A DNA stretch of 22,684 nt, taken from positions 1 to 22,684 of the forward strand of contig JBCBSS010000135.1 of assembly GCA_039819065.1 (NCBI GenBank). The letters are read 5' to 3'. Numbering within the stretch: the stretch's first letter is position 1; the number at the start of each line of letters is the position of its first letter. The position numbers were made by a program, and so were the translations under genes. The notes under the pieces were generated by a model that was not told where the DNA came from, ran no database searches, and was given only the letters and a program-made list of their open reading frames with translations. Shown piece by piece: positions 14,981-22,684 of this stretch. Origin of the DNA: JBCBSS01 sp039819065 (GTDB taxonomy: Bacteria > Bacteroidota > Bacteroidia > Cytophagales > Cyclobacteriaceae).

Positions 14981-15367
14981 TCATTCTGGATTCAACTGGT
15001 GAATTTTGATTTGCATGACGGTGGCAATAGAAAGCGCTCTGGTCTTTGCCAGTTCTGCTTTGCTACCAGCAAAATGCTCGTCAACTGTTTCCCTGAATAA
15101 CTTGAGCCATTTATCAAAATGATGTGGCTCAAGTTGTGACTTTTGATGAAGCGATAAATGCACCTTCATGGGATTACCTTTGTATTTGATGTTGTTGAGC
15201 AGCGTTGTTTCCCAAAAATCATACATAGTGGGAATGTGCTTTTGCCAATCTAGTTCAACCACTTCATTGAAGAAATACCCGATAACGGTATCGTTTTGCA
15301 CCTTACGATAGAATGAATCCACCATGAATTCGATATCACTGCGCGTTTCTATGTCCCGAACATCCAT
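14981..15367 (-). CDS. group III truncated haemoglobin
   Basis: A 128-residue truncated globin. Compared with Campylobacter Ctb, the B10 Tyr corresponds to Tyr20 (DSFYRKV), the E7 His to His44 (DWQKHIPTMYDFW) and the proximal F8 His to His70 (KVHLSLHQK); the C-terminal helix signature HFDKWLKLFRETVDEHF is present. The haem pocket therefore appears complete. Group III globins bind O2/NO and are proposed to work in oxygen or nitrosative chemistry; no physiological role can be assigned here. It lies on the minus strand, opposite and convergent with the DUF5777 operon, and is separated from the upstream MFS gene by a repeat-filled 625-base gap, so it probably has its own promoter. Confidence 0.9.
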   Translation of the reverse strand: MDVRDIETRSDIEFMVDSFYRKVQNDTVIGYFFNEVVELDWQKHIPTMYDFWETTLLNNIKYKGNPMKVHLSLHQKSQLEPHHFDKWLKLFRETVDEHFAGSKAELAKTRALSIATVMQIKIHQLNPE

Positions 15368-15450
15368 ACGTTAAAACTACGATAGAAAAGATTGGTATGC
15401 CGTAAAACGAACATTCCTGTTCGTTGCTAATTAAGCTTTAAACTACTCAA

Positions 15451-15671
15451 CAGTCCTTCTGAAAGAAACTTATTGGCTTGAGGCACTAGCAGAACTTATG
15501 AGCAGTGTCTTTGATCATTTTGCTTCTAGAACATATCCAAAATATGATATGACTGAGAGCACTAAGGGCACGAAAGTAACTTTCGCGCCAGGTTAATATC
15601 TACTACCAACTTCGGTTATCGGCTAGTTTTAATAGCAGCGGTCTGCCACTAAGATTCTTCCAGAATGACTG
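15451..15671. repeat. 221-bp direct repeat with terminal inverted repeats, copy 1
   Basis: The element starts CAGTCCTTCTGAAAGAAAC and ends GATTCTTCCAGAATGACTG; the right end read in reverse matches the left end at 16 of 19 bases. An internal hairpin, GGCACGAAAG-TAA-CTTTCGCGCC, lies at about 15568-15590. Copy 2 has exactly the same length. A 46-residue open frame is present in this copy but is broken by stops in copy 2, so I treat the element as non-coding. No target-site duplication was found. Confidence 0.7.
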
Positions 15672-15719
15672 GATGGTTTTATAAGATGTTAGTGGGCTAT
15701 TACTGTTTAAGAACCCTAG

Positions 15720-15743
15720 CCTCCGCGTGTGTCACACACACGG
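15720..15743. repeat. small hairpin repeat, copy b
   Basis: A 24-base near-perfect palindrome, CCGCGTGTG-TCA-CACACACGG preceded by CT context, related to the hairpin at 14907. On the minus strand the one mismatch is a G-U pair. It lies between the two 221-bp repeats. Confidence 0.5.
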
Positions 15744-15764
15744 AATAGTGACAGTGTTAGTCTG

Positions 15765-15985
15765 CTGTCCTTCTGAAAGAAACTTATTGGCTTGAAGTAC
15801 GATCGAAGTTTAAGTATTATGTCTCTGGTAATTTTACCCTAAGCATATCTGAAACATGGCCTGATTGAGAGTAGTAAAGGCACGAAAGTAACTTTCGCGC
15901 CAGAGGAGTATCTACTTTCAACTCTGGTTATCGGTTAGATTTAGTCTCAGCAGTCTGCCAATATAGGATTCTTCCAGAATGACTT
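15765..15985. repeat. 221-bp direct repeat with terminal inverted repeats, copy 2
   Basis: Same length and orientation as copy 1. Conserved blocks are the left end (TGTCCTTCTGAAAGAAACTT and TATTGGCTTGA), the internal hairpin region around 15880-15903, GGTTATCGG, a block around GCAGTCTGCCA/GCGGTCTGCCA, and the right end GATTCTTCCAGAATGACT. The middle third is not similar. It ends 6 bases from the stop codon of the minus-strand MFS gene. Confidence 0.7.
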
Positions 15986-15991
15986 TATAAG

Positions 15992-17137
15992 CTAATGCTC
16001 GATCGATTTACGCGAGATAACCACGGTGATCAGCGTAAGTACCAGCAGCAAGGCGAAGCTGCCTTTTAGACTGGAAACTTCTGCTACAAAGCCAAGTATA
16101 ACCGGCCCTAGTAGAAAACCAACATAACCTGATCCTGCGATCGCTGCGATACCCTGTGATGCTGGTACAGTCTTCAGATTGGATGATATTCTGTACAATA
16201 CTGGAACGATGCCTGAAAAGCCGAACCCTACCAGAGAGAATCCCACAATGGTCAATACCAGATCACCTGTCAGTACTCCACCCAGGCCGATAACGCCAAT
16301 GATACCACCGACTCGGATGATGTTCAACGCGCCATACTTAGCGCCAATGATATCCCCTGCAAACCTACCCACAGCCATAGCGAATGAGAAACCGGCGAAG
16401 CCAAAGCCCCAAAAAAGCACATCGGCTTTAACGTGTTCTTTCAAATAGACGGTACTCCAATCTGCCACGGCGCCTTCACCGATCATGATGCAAAAGCCGA
16501 TAATGACCAACCCTAAAATAGCCTTGATGGAGAACTTGAGCTGAGTAGACTGTGTGTCTTGCTTGCTCTTGATCCCAGCATAGATACCTACCACTATGAA
16601 ATGGATAATCAACAGTACCGCTCCTACAACTACGGTATGCCAAAACGGACTAACCTGATAGACGGCAATCACACTTCCTGAACCAGCACCAATCATAGCA
16701 CCAAGGCTAAAGAAACCATGACAACCAGACATGATAAACACCTTCTTCTCCTTTTCTACCGTAGAAGCAAGCGCGTTCATAGCTATGTCCATCAGGCCGG
16801 CACCAGCACCAATTAGGTATAAGGTCACACAAAGCCAAACAAAATGCTCAGTCAGAAAAGGCAGTGGAACAACCAACGCGTAGAAAATCAAGCTGTAGAA
16901 GGTAGTCCTGCCATCTCCTAAAGCATTGATGATCTTGCTACTGATAGGCATGATGGTGAATGCCCCTAAGGCCAGGCAAAAGAGCGCAAGGCCTAAATCA
17001 CCTTCGGATAGTGTCAGTTTGTCTTTGACGTGAGGTATGTAGATGATCCATTGGCTTATAAGCAAACTGTGGGTCATGAAGATAAACCCAACTAGGAAGT
17101 TCAGTTTGTTGCCGAAAAAGGTCTTGAATGGATTCAC
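15992..17137 (-). CDS. MFS transporter
   Basis: A 381-residue major facilitator with about twelve hydrophobic spans. The first starts at about residue 12 (KLNFLVGFIFMTHSLLISQW), and the family-type segment between spans 2 and 3 reads SSKIINALGDGRTTFY. The overall pattern (IGAGAGLMDIAMNALA, then SGCHGFFSLGAMIGAG) is like the YbjJ/fucose-permease-related branch, which handles small sugars or related solutes; the substrate is not predictable. The start is a GTG at 17137 that directly abuts the TAA of the VOC gene, so the two are very likely co-translated. Downstream on this strand lie the two 221-bp repeats. Confidence 0.88.
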   Translation of the reverse strand: MNPFKTFFGNKLNFLVGFIFMTHSLLISQWIIYIPHVKDKLTLSEGDLGLALFCLALGAFTIMPISSKIINALGDGRTTFYSLIFYALVVPLPFLTEHFVWLCVTLYLIGAGAGLMDIAMNALASTVEKEKKVFIMSGCHGFFSLGAMIGAGSGSVIAVYQVSPFWHTVVVGAVLLIIHFIVVGIYAGIKSKQDTQSTQLKFSIKAILGLVIIGFCIMIGEGAVADWSTVYLKEHVKADVLFWGFGFAGFSFAMAVGRFAGDIIGAKYGALNIIRVGGIIGVIGLGGVLTGDLVLTIVGFSLVGFGFSGIVPVLYRISSNLKTVPASQGIAAIAGSGYVGFLLGPVILGFVAEVSSLKGSFALLLVLTLITVVISRKSIEH

Positions 17138-17539
17138 TTAAGCGTCGGGTTTACAAGCAATTTCAATGCGGTTGTTATCAGGGTCAAGAATGACACTTTC
17201 ATAATAACCGTCTCCTGTTGTTCTTGGTTTTCCGATGACCGGCCATCCAGCCTGCCCGATCTTTTCGGTCAGGTTATCAACCGCTTGTGGGCTTCCTGCA
17301 TCGAAGGCAATATGAATGATGCCAGTGAATTGTGCATGGGCGTCATCTTTCGATTGTGGAATATCAGGCATAGTCATTAACTCTAACCTCGAACCACTTT
17401 CGAAACTTAAGAAATAGGATTCGAACTGCTTCTCAGGGTTAAAATAGTGTGCATCAACATGTCCGGAGAAGAAGGTGACATAAAAATCCTTCAAGGCTTC
17501 TAATTGATACGTCCAAAGTGCGATGTGTTGGATTTTCAT
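17138..17539 (-). CDS. VOC (glyoxalase/bleomycin resistance) family protein
   Basis: A 133-residue single VOC-fold protein. The two beta-alpha-beta-beta-beta modules can be followed from MKIQHIALWT to RLELMTMPD and from TGIIHIAFDAG to NRIEIACKP. The four usual metal-ligand positions are filled by His5, Glu53, His76 and Glu126, so a metal-dependent lyase, isomerase or dioxygenase-type activity is plausible. The substrate is unknown. It is directly upstream of, and coupled to, the MFS gene; this pairing suggests import or export of the small molecule it acts on. The AraC-type gene diverges from it across about 470 bases. Confidence 0.88.
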   Translation of the reverse strand: MKIQHIALWTYQLEALKDFYVTFFSGHVDAHYFNPEKQFESYFLSFESGSRLELMTMPDIPQSKDDAHAQFTGIIHIAFDAGSPQAVDNLTEKIGQAGWPVIGKPRTTGDGYYESVILDPDNNRIEIACKPDA

Positions 17540-17585
17540 GTGTTTATTGTCTAATTAAACCAGATACTGTCAATTTCGACGTTAG

Positions 17586-17636
17586 GAGAAATCTATCTCT
17601 TTAATAATGAGAACTTTAAATAAAGATAGATTTCTC
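17586..17636. promoter_or_regulatory. 13-bp inverted repeat upstream of the VOC-MFS operon
   Basis: GAGAAATCTATCT (17586-17598) and AGATAGATTTCTC (17624-17636) are perfect inverted repeats 25 bases apart. They lie 47-97 bases upstream of the VOC start, in the intergenic region shared with the divergent AraC gene. A dimeric regulator operator or an RNA hairpin in the leader are both possible. The rest of the 470-base gap holds the palindrome at 17689 and nothing else I recognise. Confidence 0.45.
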
Positions 17637-17688
17637 ATTGCATTGCTTATGACGTGTTTTGTAATGTACTGAATCTTACCCCCTTGTA

Positions 17689-17712
17689 TTCCTCCCGACG
17701 CGTCGGGAGGAA
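17689..17712. repeat. 24-bp perfect palindrome
   Basis: The half TTCCTCCCGACG is followed directly by its reverse complement. A shorter relative of the core TCCCGAC-GTCGGGA lies at 19060. It looks like a member of a short palindromic intergenic repeat family. There is no T-run, so it is not an obvious terminator. Confidence 0.6.
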
Positions 17713-18011
17713 AGTACCCAGAACACCATAATTGCTAAGCCTCTTAATTCAGAGTCATCCAATTTTGTGTATTTGAAACTAAAATATTAAGTCTCGGAAT
17801 GACCACCAGAGCCATTTTAGAGACTGTCTTAAAAGAGTCGCCCACGCCAAATCAGATGTAAACCCCATCAGATACAAAGACCAACTGTCGCTCATATCGA
17901 TGGCTAAGTTAACCATCTGCCTTGGCTTGGAAGTGCTAGAAATTATCTATTGTTTGATCTATATTAACTTGTTGAAGAGCTAAATTGGTAATTCTTGTTA
18001 ATATTGTTGTT

Positions 18012-18881
18012 ATGGAGCCTATTTACGAAAGAATTGATCCCAATCTCGGTAGTTCATTCTACATGATCAAATATGAAGGGGACGAGGTCTGTAATGCCCC
18101 GTTTTGGCATGTGCATCCAGAATATGAAATAGTCTACGTGAAAAATGGCTCTGGAACACGACATGTAGGTAATCATCTATCTCGATACGATGACGGGGAT
18201 TTGGTGTTGATCGGGCCGAACTTGCCTCATTCTAGTTTCGGCAATATGACCCATCCCAACAATATCGAAGTGGTCGTACAGATTAAGCCTGAGTTATTCA
18301 CAGATCGCCTGGTGGATTTGCAGGAGTTTCGTGCCATCAAGCAACTGCTCAAACGGGCTGAACAAGGCATATCATTCTACGGCAGTACTAAGGATAGTAT
18401 GGGGGAAAAGCTGCTGGCGTTGTTTAACCTACAGCCATTTGAAAGGCTCCTTCACCTGATGTCTTTATTGGATGTATTGGCCTCCTCTAATGAATATAAT
18501 CTACTACATGCGCATGGACAAGCTTTGGAGGTGTTGGGGAATGATTATCAGCGTATTAATAAGGTTTACGACTACGTGAACACTCATTTTCAAAGTGAGA
18601 TTCGAATAGAGCAGATGGCTGCCTTGGTAAGTCTCACGCCACAATCTTTCTGCCGGTTCTTCAAGAAAACCACTGGTAAGACCTTTGTCCACTTTCTCAA
18701 TGAATTTAGGATTCGAAGGGCTTGTCAGTTGCTTTCTGACGAGAGAATTTCATTATCAGCCGCGTCTTATCAATGTGGCTTTAATAACCTCTCACACTTT
18801 TCACGGTCTTTCAAAAGTGTAGTGGGAGTGGCGCCTTCTACTTATCGCAGTATGCACCGAAGCGCCATCGCCATAGGCTAA
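18012..18881 (+). CDS. AraC family transcriptional regulator with cupin domain
   Basis: A 289-residue regulator. The N-terminal cupin-like ligand domain (about residues 25-100) contains FWHVHPEYEIVYV (His33, His35) and DGDLVLIGPNLPHS. The C-terminal AraC/XylS DNA-binding domain (about 180-280) has two helix-turn-helix motifs: IRIEQMAALVSLTPQSFCRFF and LSAASYQCGFNNLSHFSRSF. The frame extends to a TTG at 17985, but the ATG at 18012 starts the conserved region (MEPIYERIDP) and is preferred. It is divergent from the VOC-MFS pair and is the obvious candidate to control it; the ligand is unknown, and the cupin suggests a sugar-like effector. Confidence 0.92.
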   Translation: MEPIYERIDPNLGSSFYMIKYEGDEVCNAPFWHVHPEYEIVYVKNGSGTRHVGNHLSRYDDGDLVLIGPNLPHSSFGNMTHPNNIEVVVQIKPELFTDRLVDLQEFRAIKQLLKRAEQGISFYGSTKDSMGEKLLALFNLQPFERLLHLMSLLDVLASSNEYNLLHAHGQALEVLGNDYQRINKVYDYVNTHFQSEIRIEQMAALVSLTPQSFCRFFKKTTGKTFVHFLNEFRIRRACQLLSDERISLSAASYQCGFNNLSHFSRSFKSVVGVAPSTYRSMHRSAIAIG

Positions 18882-19059
18882 TAATTTCTTCTCTATAAAA
18901 AACGGTGTTAAACGTCTTCTAAAGCACTTATTTGACTTTTTGTAGTAGGCTTTAAATCACAAAATCCTCACTTTTGATCTGTTTTTGGGTTTCCTCACTC
19001 ATGACGACCAGTATTTGACCAAATAAGATTTGGATACCTTGATCATCAGATAGCCTTCA

Positions 19060-19075
19060 TCCCGACTTGTCGGGA
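19060..19075. repeat. 16-base palindromic hairpin
   Basis: TCCCGAC-TT-GTCGGGA, a 7-bp stem with a 2-base loop, related to the palindrome at 17689. It sits in the 340-base gap (18882-19221) between convergent AraC and kinase genes, which otherwise holds only the structure at 19095. Confidence 0.5.
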
Positions 19076-19094
19076 CGAGCAAAGAAAAATCAAG

Positions 19095-19143
19095 CCAAAA
19101 TTAAACCTTCAGCCCACAGGCCCACGCTGGCCCGGAATTTTGG
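19095..19143 (-). terminator. possible terminator of the kinase gene
   Basis: CCAAAATT (19095-19102) pairs with AATTTTGG (19136-19143), with a partial inner stem CAGC/GCTG and GC-rich loop. On the minus strand it is followed by CTTGATTTTTC. It lies 80 bases past the kinase stop. The imperfect interior makes this a moderate call. Confidence 0.4.
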
Positions 19144-19221
19144 CATCCAACCGCACTCGCACTAGCCAAATCGTCTTTCGCAAGGCAATTATTGAGGTTG
19201 ACATAGGCTAGCTTCAGAACA

Positions 19222-19845
19222 CTACTTGGTGCTAAATAGCCCGTGTAGCTCTACGTCTATTCTATTAATGATATTAGCGAAGTCTTCTACGTTGTTGACA
19301 AAGTCGATATCATTCATATCAATGATCAATAACTTACCAAGATCGTAGGAGCCGATCCAATCTTCATAGTGTTCGTTGAGGTTCTTGAGATAGTCTAAAC
19401 GGATACCATCTTCATAATCCCTGGCCCTTTTTTGAATTTGCTTCACCAGTTTAGGCATGTCAGCTTTAAGGTATATGAGCAAGTCCGGTGCCCTCATCAG
19501 CTTGACCATTGACTCGAAAATACCGAGGTAGTTATTGTAATCTCTCGGATTGATATGACCTGATTTATACAGGTTGGCGGCAAAGATGTGTGCGTCTTCG
19601 TAAATGGTTCTATCCTGGATGGTGGTTTTGTTGCTGTTACGGATGGCTTCGACCTGTTTGATCCGGCTATTCAGGAAATAGATCTGCAAATGGAAAGACC
19701 ACTTGTGCATGTCTTCATAAAAATCAACAAGATAGGGGTTGTCTTCTACGGATTCCAGCTCGGCATTCCAGCCGTAATGTTTAGCCAATTTCACAGCCAG
19801 GCTGGTTTTTCCTGAACCAATATTGCCAGCGATGGCGATATGCAT
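19222..19845 (-). CDS. deoxynucleoside kinase
   Basis: A 207-residue nucleotide salvage enzyme of the dNK family, which phosphorylates deoxynucleosides. The P-loop GNIGSGKTS is at residues 7-15, a DRT motif replacing the usual DRS is at 78-80 (IQDRTIYEDAHIF), and the Arg-rich lid is at about 139-155 (KRARDYEDGIRLDYLKNL). All core elements are present. The frame opens earlier, but the Met at 19845 sits directly before the P-loop strand as in relatives, while the extra 25 residues upstream have no counterpart. It is 250 bases downstream of the TonB receptor gene and is separated from it by a terminator. Confidence 0.92.
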   Translation of the reverse strand: MHIAIAGNIGSGKTSLAVKLAKHYGWNAELESVEDNPYLVDFYEDMHKWSFHLQIYFLNSRIKQVEAIRNSNKTTIQDRTIYEDAHIFAANLYKSGHINPRDYNNYLGIFESMVKLMRAPDLLIYLKADMPKLVKQIQKRARDYEDGIRLDYLKNLNEHYEDWIGSYDLGKLLIIDMNDIDFVNNVEDFANIINRIDVELHGLFSTK

Positions 19846-19960
19846 GGGATTTAGATCGATCAAAGCGAAGTAATTAGATAACCAATAAAATGTAAGACCC
19901 TTTAGGGTAAAGTTTTGCAAAACTAATTGAGTAGAGGCTAAAAAGGAGGCAGATCGTGTA

Positions 19961-19991
19961 ATAAAAAAAAGCCGACACCCCTGCCGGCTTT
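19961..19991 (-). terminator. terminator of the TonB receptor gene
   Basis: On the minus strand AAAGCCGGCAGGGGTGTCGG forms a CG-rich stem (AAAGCCG with CGGCTTT), followed by eight T residues. It lies about 105 bases past the receptor stop codon. Confidence 0.85.
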
Positions 19992-20096
19992 CAATAACCT
20001 TAAATGCTATGCTATGAAGAAAACATTACTATTTTCTGATGCAAAAGTATATCGTGATTATGTCTCGGGCGTAACTTGAAGATTATGATCAGGTTA

Positions 20097-22613
20097 TCAA
20101 TTGATACTCGCTCTTAATGATAAGATAAAGTTTCGGCCAGGGGCGCTTATTCCTGATGAATAGGGGCGGTAATGTCTATCCAATATATTTTCTATGCCTC
20201 CATTTACCTGAATGTAGTCATTTACTTGATAAGAGGCTTTCAGGTTCAGTGTGTACCAGCCGAGTGCACCGTCTTCCGTATATAGATCAGGTTTATCCCT
20301 TTCTGAAGGAGATAAGTTTTCGAATGAACGCCCCCCGCTATAGTCGGCAATGAATTCTCCACGGAGCCTGTCTCTGCGATAGATCAATCTTGTCTGTCCA
20401 AAAACCGGAGTGGTATGCCGCAACGGTTCGTTGGCTTCTGTGTCTTCTCCATCAGTAAAGGTGACTGAAGAAGTCAAGGCAAATTGGCGATTGAAATCAA
20501 CATTGAGGTTAAGACTGCCTCCAAATATGAAAGCTTCCCCTGTGTTTACTTGTGACTGTACGCGTTTCATTTCTCCATCGAAGAGAATTGAATCCTGTCC
20601 GTTGAAAGTGAAATCCCTTCTCACTATCGCATCTCTGAGCAATGTATAGAACGCCACGGCCCTGACGCGTACTTTTTGATCGAAGGTCTTCGAAACGCCA
20701 ACCTCGCCATTATAAGTGAATTCAGGTTGTAGGTCAGGGTTGGGTACCGTAACATTGTCATTCACCCCTTCAAAAACCTTCCCTACATCGTCAATGTTAG
20801 GAGACCTAAAGCCTGAAGATAGATTAAAGCTCAGTTTCAGGTCTTCAGAGGGGCGGAAAACGTAGCCGAGACTTCCATTAGTGGCGCCATTACTTATGTC
20901 CAACTCATCAAAAGGGAAACTCAGCTCACTTTGATCTTCTAGAGATGCATTCAGAGAAACACGACTGTACCTTATGCCAGAAGTGATTACCGACCTCGGG
21001 CTGATGATCCACTTATAATTGAAATAAGCAGCAACACTCGTGTACGAGCTCCCACCATCTGGATATCGCGTAGCAGTAGGCGTAATTTCACCAGTAAAAA
21101 TATTGCGTCGGAATGCCGTTGATTCGATATCATTCTCGACGTATTCTGCACCGTAAAATATTTTATGCTTGTCAGAAATGGACTTGTCGAAATCTACGTT
21201 CAGTGTGTACACATTCACTTGTTCGGTTCGGCTACGCAGTCTGTCACTAGTGCTACTTGATAGCCTACGATCGTGGCGGCTTTCCTCTACATCCTGATAA
21301 GCCAACACCAATCTGGCCTGATCGAAAAAGGAGTTGGAAGCAGTCAACTGTGTGCTGAAAGTATGCATGGCCCATCTTTGTGGGCCGTAATACCATTCTG
21401 CTTGTCGCAAACTACCATCGTCATTCCTTTCTATGAGCCTATCGTAGCGCGGTATATCACTAGTAGTAGAAAAGTAGAATCCGTATTTGAATTCTAGTGC
21501 ATCAGATACTTTATAGCGGATTTTGCTGAGCGTGTTGTATTGCTTATATCCTGAAAAGCGCTGCAAGTTGATGTCATCATTCTGAGCAATTATATCCTCT
21601 CCGTTAACCTGAGTGACATATATAGGACGGGTGCCGAAATCGGGAAACGCATCGGTGCGATTGCTTCCGGTGCGTAGGTCGCCAAAATCACTGATACTAA
21701 AACTGGTAAAGGCACTGAGCTTTTCTCCTCCGATACCGATTTGGCCGTGAAATGTCTTCTCGTTATTGGCAGAAGAAATTCTAGTCAGTCCGCTTCCCCA
21801 AAGATTACGTCTGCCTTCATTGGCGAGTTTAGGGTCTATGGTATGGAAGTCCATCACACCCCCCAGGGCATCACTACCGTAAATGACCGATCCGGGTCCG
21901 AAAATCACTTCCGTACTTTGTAGCACGTTAGGGTCGACGCTGATCACATTCTGTAAGTTGCCGCTTCGGAAGATGGCATTGTTCATTCTAACGCCATCTA
22001 CTACAACCAGCACGCGGTTGGCCGCGAAGCCGCGCATAATGGGACTACCTCCACCCAACTGGCTTTTTTGTACGAAAACCTGACCAGTTTGCGCTAATAC
22101 ATCTGCAGCAGTTTGGGAGTTGTTGAAAGCAATTTCCTTGGGCAGAATTGATACGATCTCATTGGGTATTTCTTCTGCATCTTGTTCCCACTTATTGGCC
22201 GAAACCACCAATTCACTCATTTTGATGATGCTTTCGTCCATTCTAATGACAAAAGAAGCAGCTTTGATGTCGCTGATCTTGATGGTCAATTCCCGGTAGG
22301 AAGGATGTTGAATGGTAACCAATTCATCCTCTCCAAATTCTGACAAGTCGATAAAGCCTTTTCTATCTGTCTGTACACCCTTGCTATTATCGAGACTAAA
22401 GATAAAAACACCCTCAATGGGTGTCAGGCTTACTTTATCGATCACCTTTACACGGCTGATATCATTTTCCTGACCGTAGGAAAGTGTGGAGCCGAGCAGG
22501 GCTACAGTAAAGAAGAATATGTATAATTTCTGTTTCAAAGTACCTCGTTCTATCGCGCTTGAAATTATAAAAAGAGCCTTCAATGGCAAAGTGAAAGATT
22601 CTAAATATGCCAT
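20097..22613 (-). CDS. TonB-dependent outer-membrane receptor, haem-receptor-like
   Basis: An 838-residue receptor in the outer membrane. After the signal peptide (LYIFFFTVALLGSTLSYGQ, residues 30-48) comes a carboxypeptidase-regulatory-like beta-sandwich (about 52-127), then a plug domain (about 143-258) with PIMRGFAANRVLVVVDGVRM and VIFGPGSVIYGSDALGGVMD, and a 22-strand-type barrel ending GRNFILSLRASIN. The plug wording and the SGYKQYNTLSKIRYK segment resemble TonB-dependent haemoglobin/haem receptors, but substrate is not proven. The ATG at 22613 is the first; a TTG at 22538 would give a more ordinary signal peptide (KQKLYIFFF) and may be the true start. No siderophore or haem-uptake partner genes are adjacent. 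Confidence 0.9.
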   Translation of the reverse strand: MAYLESFTLPLKALFIISSAIERGTLKQKLYIFFFTVALLGSTLSYGQENDISRVKVIDKVSLTPIEGVFIFSLDNSKGVQTDRKGFIDLSEFGEDELVTIQHPSYRELTIKISDIKAASFVIRMDESIIKMSELVVSANKWEQDAEEIPNEIVSILPKEIAFNNSQTAADVLAQTGQVFVQKSQLGGGSPIMRGFAANRVLVVVDGVRMNNAIFRSGNLQNVISVDPNVLQSTEVIFGPGSVIYGSDALGGVMDFHTIDPKLANEGRRNLWGSGLTRISSANNEKTFHGQIGIGGEKLSAFTSFSISDFGDLRTGSNRTDAFPDFGTRPIYVTQVNGEDIIAQNDDINLQRFSGYKQYNTLSKIRYKVSDALEFKYGFYFSTTSDIPRYDRLIERNDDGSLRQAEWYYGPQRWAMHTFSTQLTASNSFFDQARLVLAYQDVEESRHDRRLSSSTSDRLRSRTEQVNVYTLNVDFDKSISDKHKIFYGAEYVENDIESTAFRRNIFTGEITPTATRYPDGGSSYTSVAAYFNYKWIISPRSVITSGIRYSRVSLNASLEDQSELSFPFDELDISNGATNGSLGYVFRPSEDLKLSFNLSSGFRSPNIDDVGKVFEGVNDNVTVPNPDLQPEFTYNGEVGVSKTFDQKVRVRAVAFYTLLRDAIVRRDFTFNGQDSILFDGEMKRVQSQVNTGEAFIFGGSLNLNVDFNRQFALTSSVTFTDGEDTEANEPLRHTTPVFGQTRLIYRRDRLRGEFIADYSGGRSFENLSPSERDKPDLYTEDGALGWYTLNLKASYQVNDYIQVNGGIENILDRHYRPYSSGISAPGRNFILSLRASIN

Positions 22614-22684
22614 AGACTCTTGCGATCTTTATAAACGGTTGCGGAGTGTGTTTTTCGGTGCGATAATTTGTGTGCACCTGCTAA

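Noticed and set aside
15435..15596. 53-codon open frame in the first 221-bp repeat
   Set aside because: The frame has stops in the second copy and no ATG near its beginning; sequence conservation follows the hairpin and the ends, not codons.
15451..15985. A CRISPR array
   Set aside because: Only two long, 221-bp imperfect units with one 93-base gap; there are no short regularly spaced repeats or cas genes.
20014..20079. 21-codon ORF (MKKTLLFSDAK…) between the kinase and receptor genes
   Set aside because: It begins like a signal peptide but lacks a hydrophobic core, has no terminator on its strand and sits in the 3' region of the opposite-strand receptor gene.

Overview
The window looks like chromosomal DNA of a Bacteroidota bacterium, probably of the Cytophagales/Flammeovirga-Fulvivirga type. 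The evidence is gene content: a DUF3667 membrane protein, SprB-like repeats in a lipoprotein, a YceI plus DUF5777 pair, a TonB receptor with a carboxypeptidase-regulatory-like N-terminal domain, a Bacteroidota-type carotenoid desaturase, and lanthipeptide leaders of the pinensin type. Start codons include several TTG and GTG, and Shine-Dalgarno sequences are weak, which fits the phylum. No rRNA, tRNA, CRISPR array or transposase was seen.

Layout. 1-4490 is housekeeping DNA on the minus strand: a lipoprotein-like alpha/beta hydrolase, a C-terminal processing peptidase (S41) and a CrtI/CrtD-type desaturase. 4640-5825 holds a DUF3667 protein and a 59-residue single-span membrane protein. 5824-7076 is AT-rich with no sizeable gene, but it contains two strong intrinsic terminators, one of them closing a possible 35-residue ORF. 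6910-9986 is the most unusual part: two nearly identical lanthipeptide-like precursor genes, made by a 459-bp tandem duplication that also copied the promoter, the terminator and the first bases of lanC; then a LanC-family gene whose zinc-ligand motifs are degenerate; then a spore-photoproduct-lyase-like radical SAM gene. No LanB dehydratase or peptide exporter lies in the window.

10241-14876 is a tight plus-strand operon: an ECF sigma factor, a 601-residue protein joining a cytosolic/inner-membrane N-terminus to an outer-membrane beta-barrel through a repeat-rich acidic linker, a SprB/cytochrome-like lipoprotein, a YceI protein and a DUF5777 barrel. The first two genes resemble a sigma/anti-sigma pair in which sensor and anti-sigma are one polypeptide that could span the envelope.

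14981-17539 is on the minus strand: a group III truncated haemoglobin, two 221-bp direct repeats with terminal inverted repeats, an MFS transporter and a VOC protein directly upstream of it. 18012-18881 is an AraC-type regulator facing away from the VOC-MFS pair. The window ends with a deoxynucleoside kinase and a large TonB-dependent receptor with haem-receptor-like features, both on the minus strand. Small palindromic hairpins of two related families are scattered between genes.
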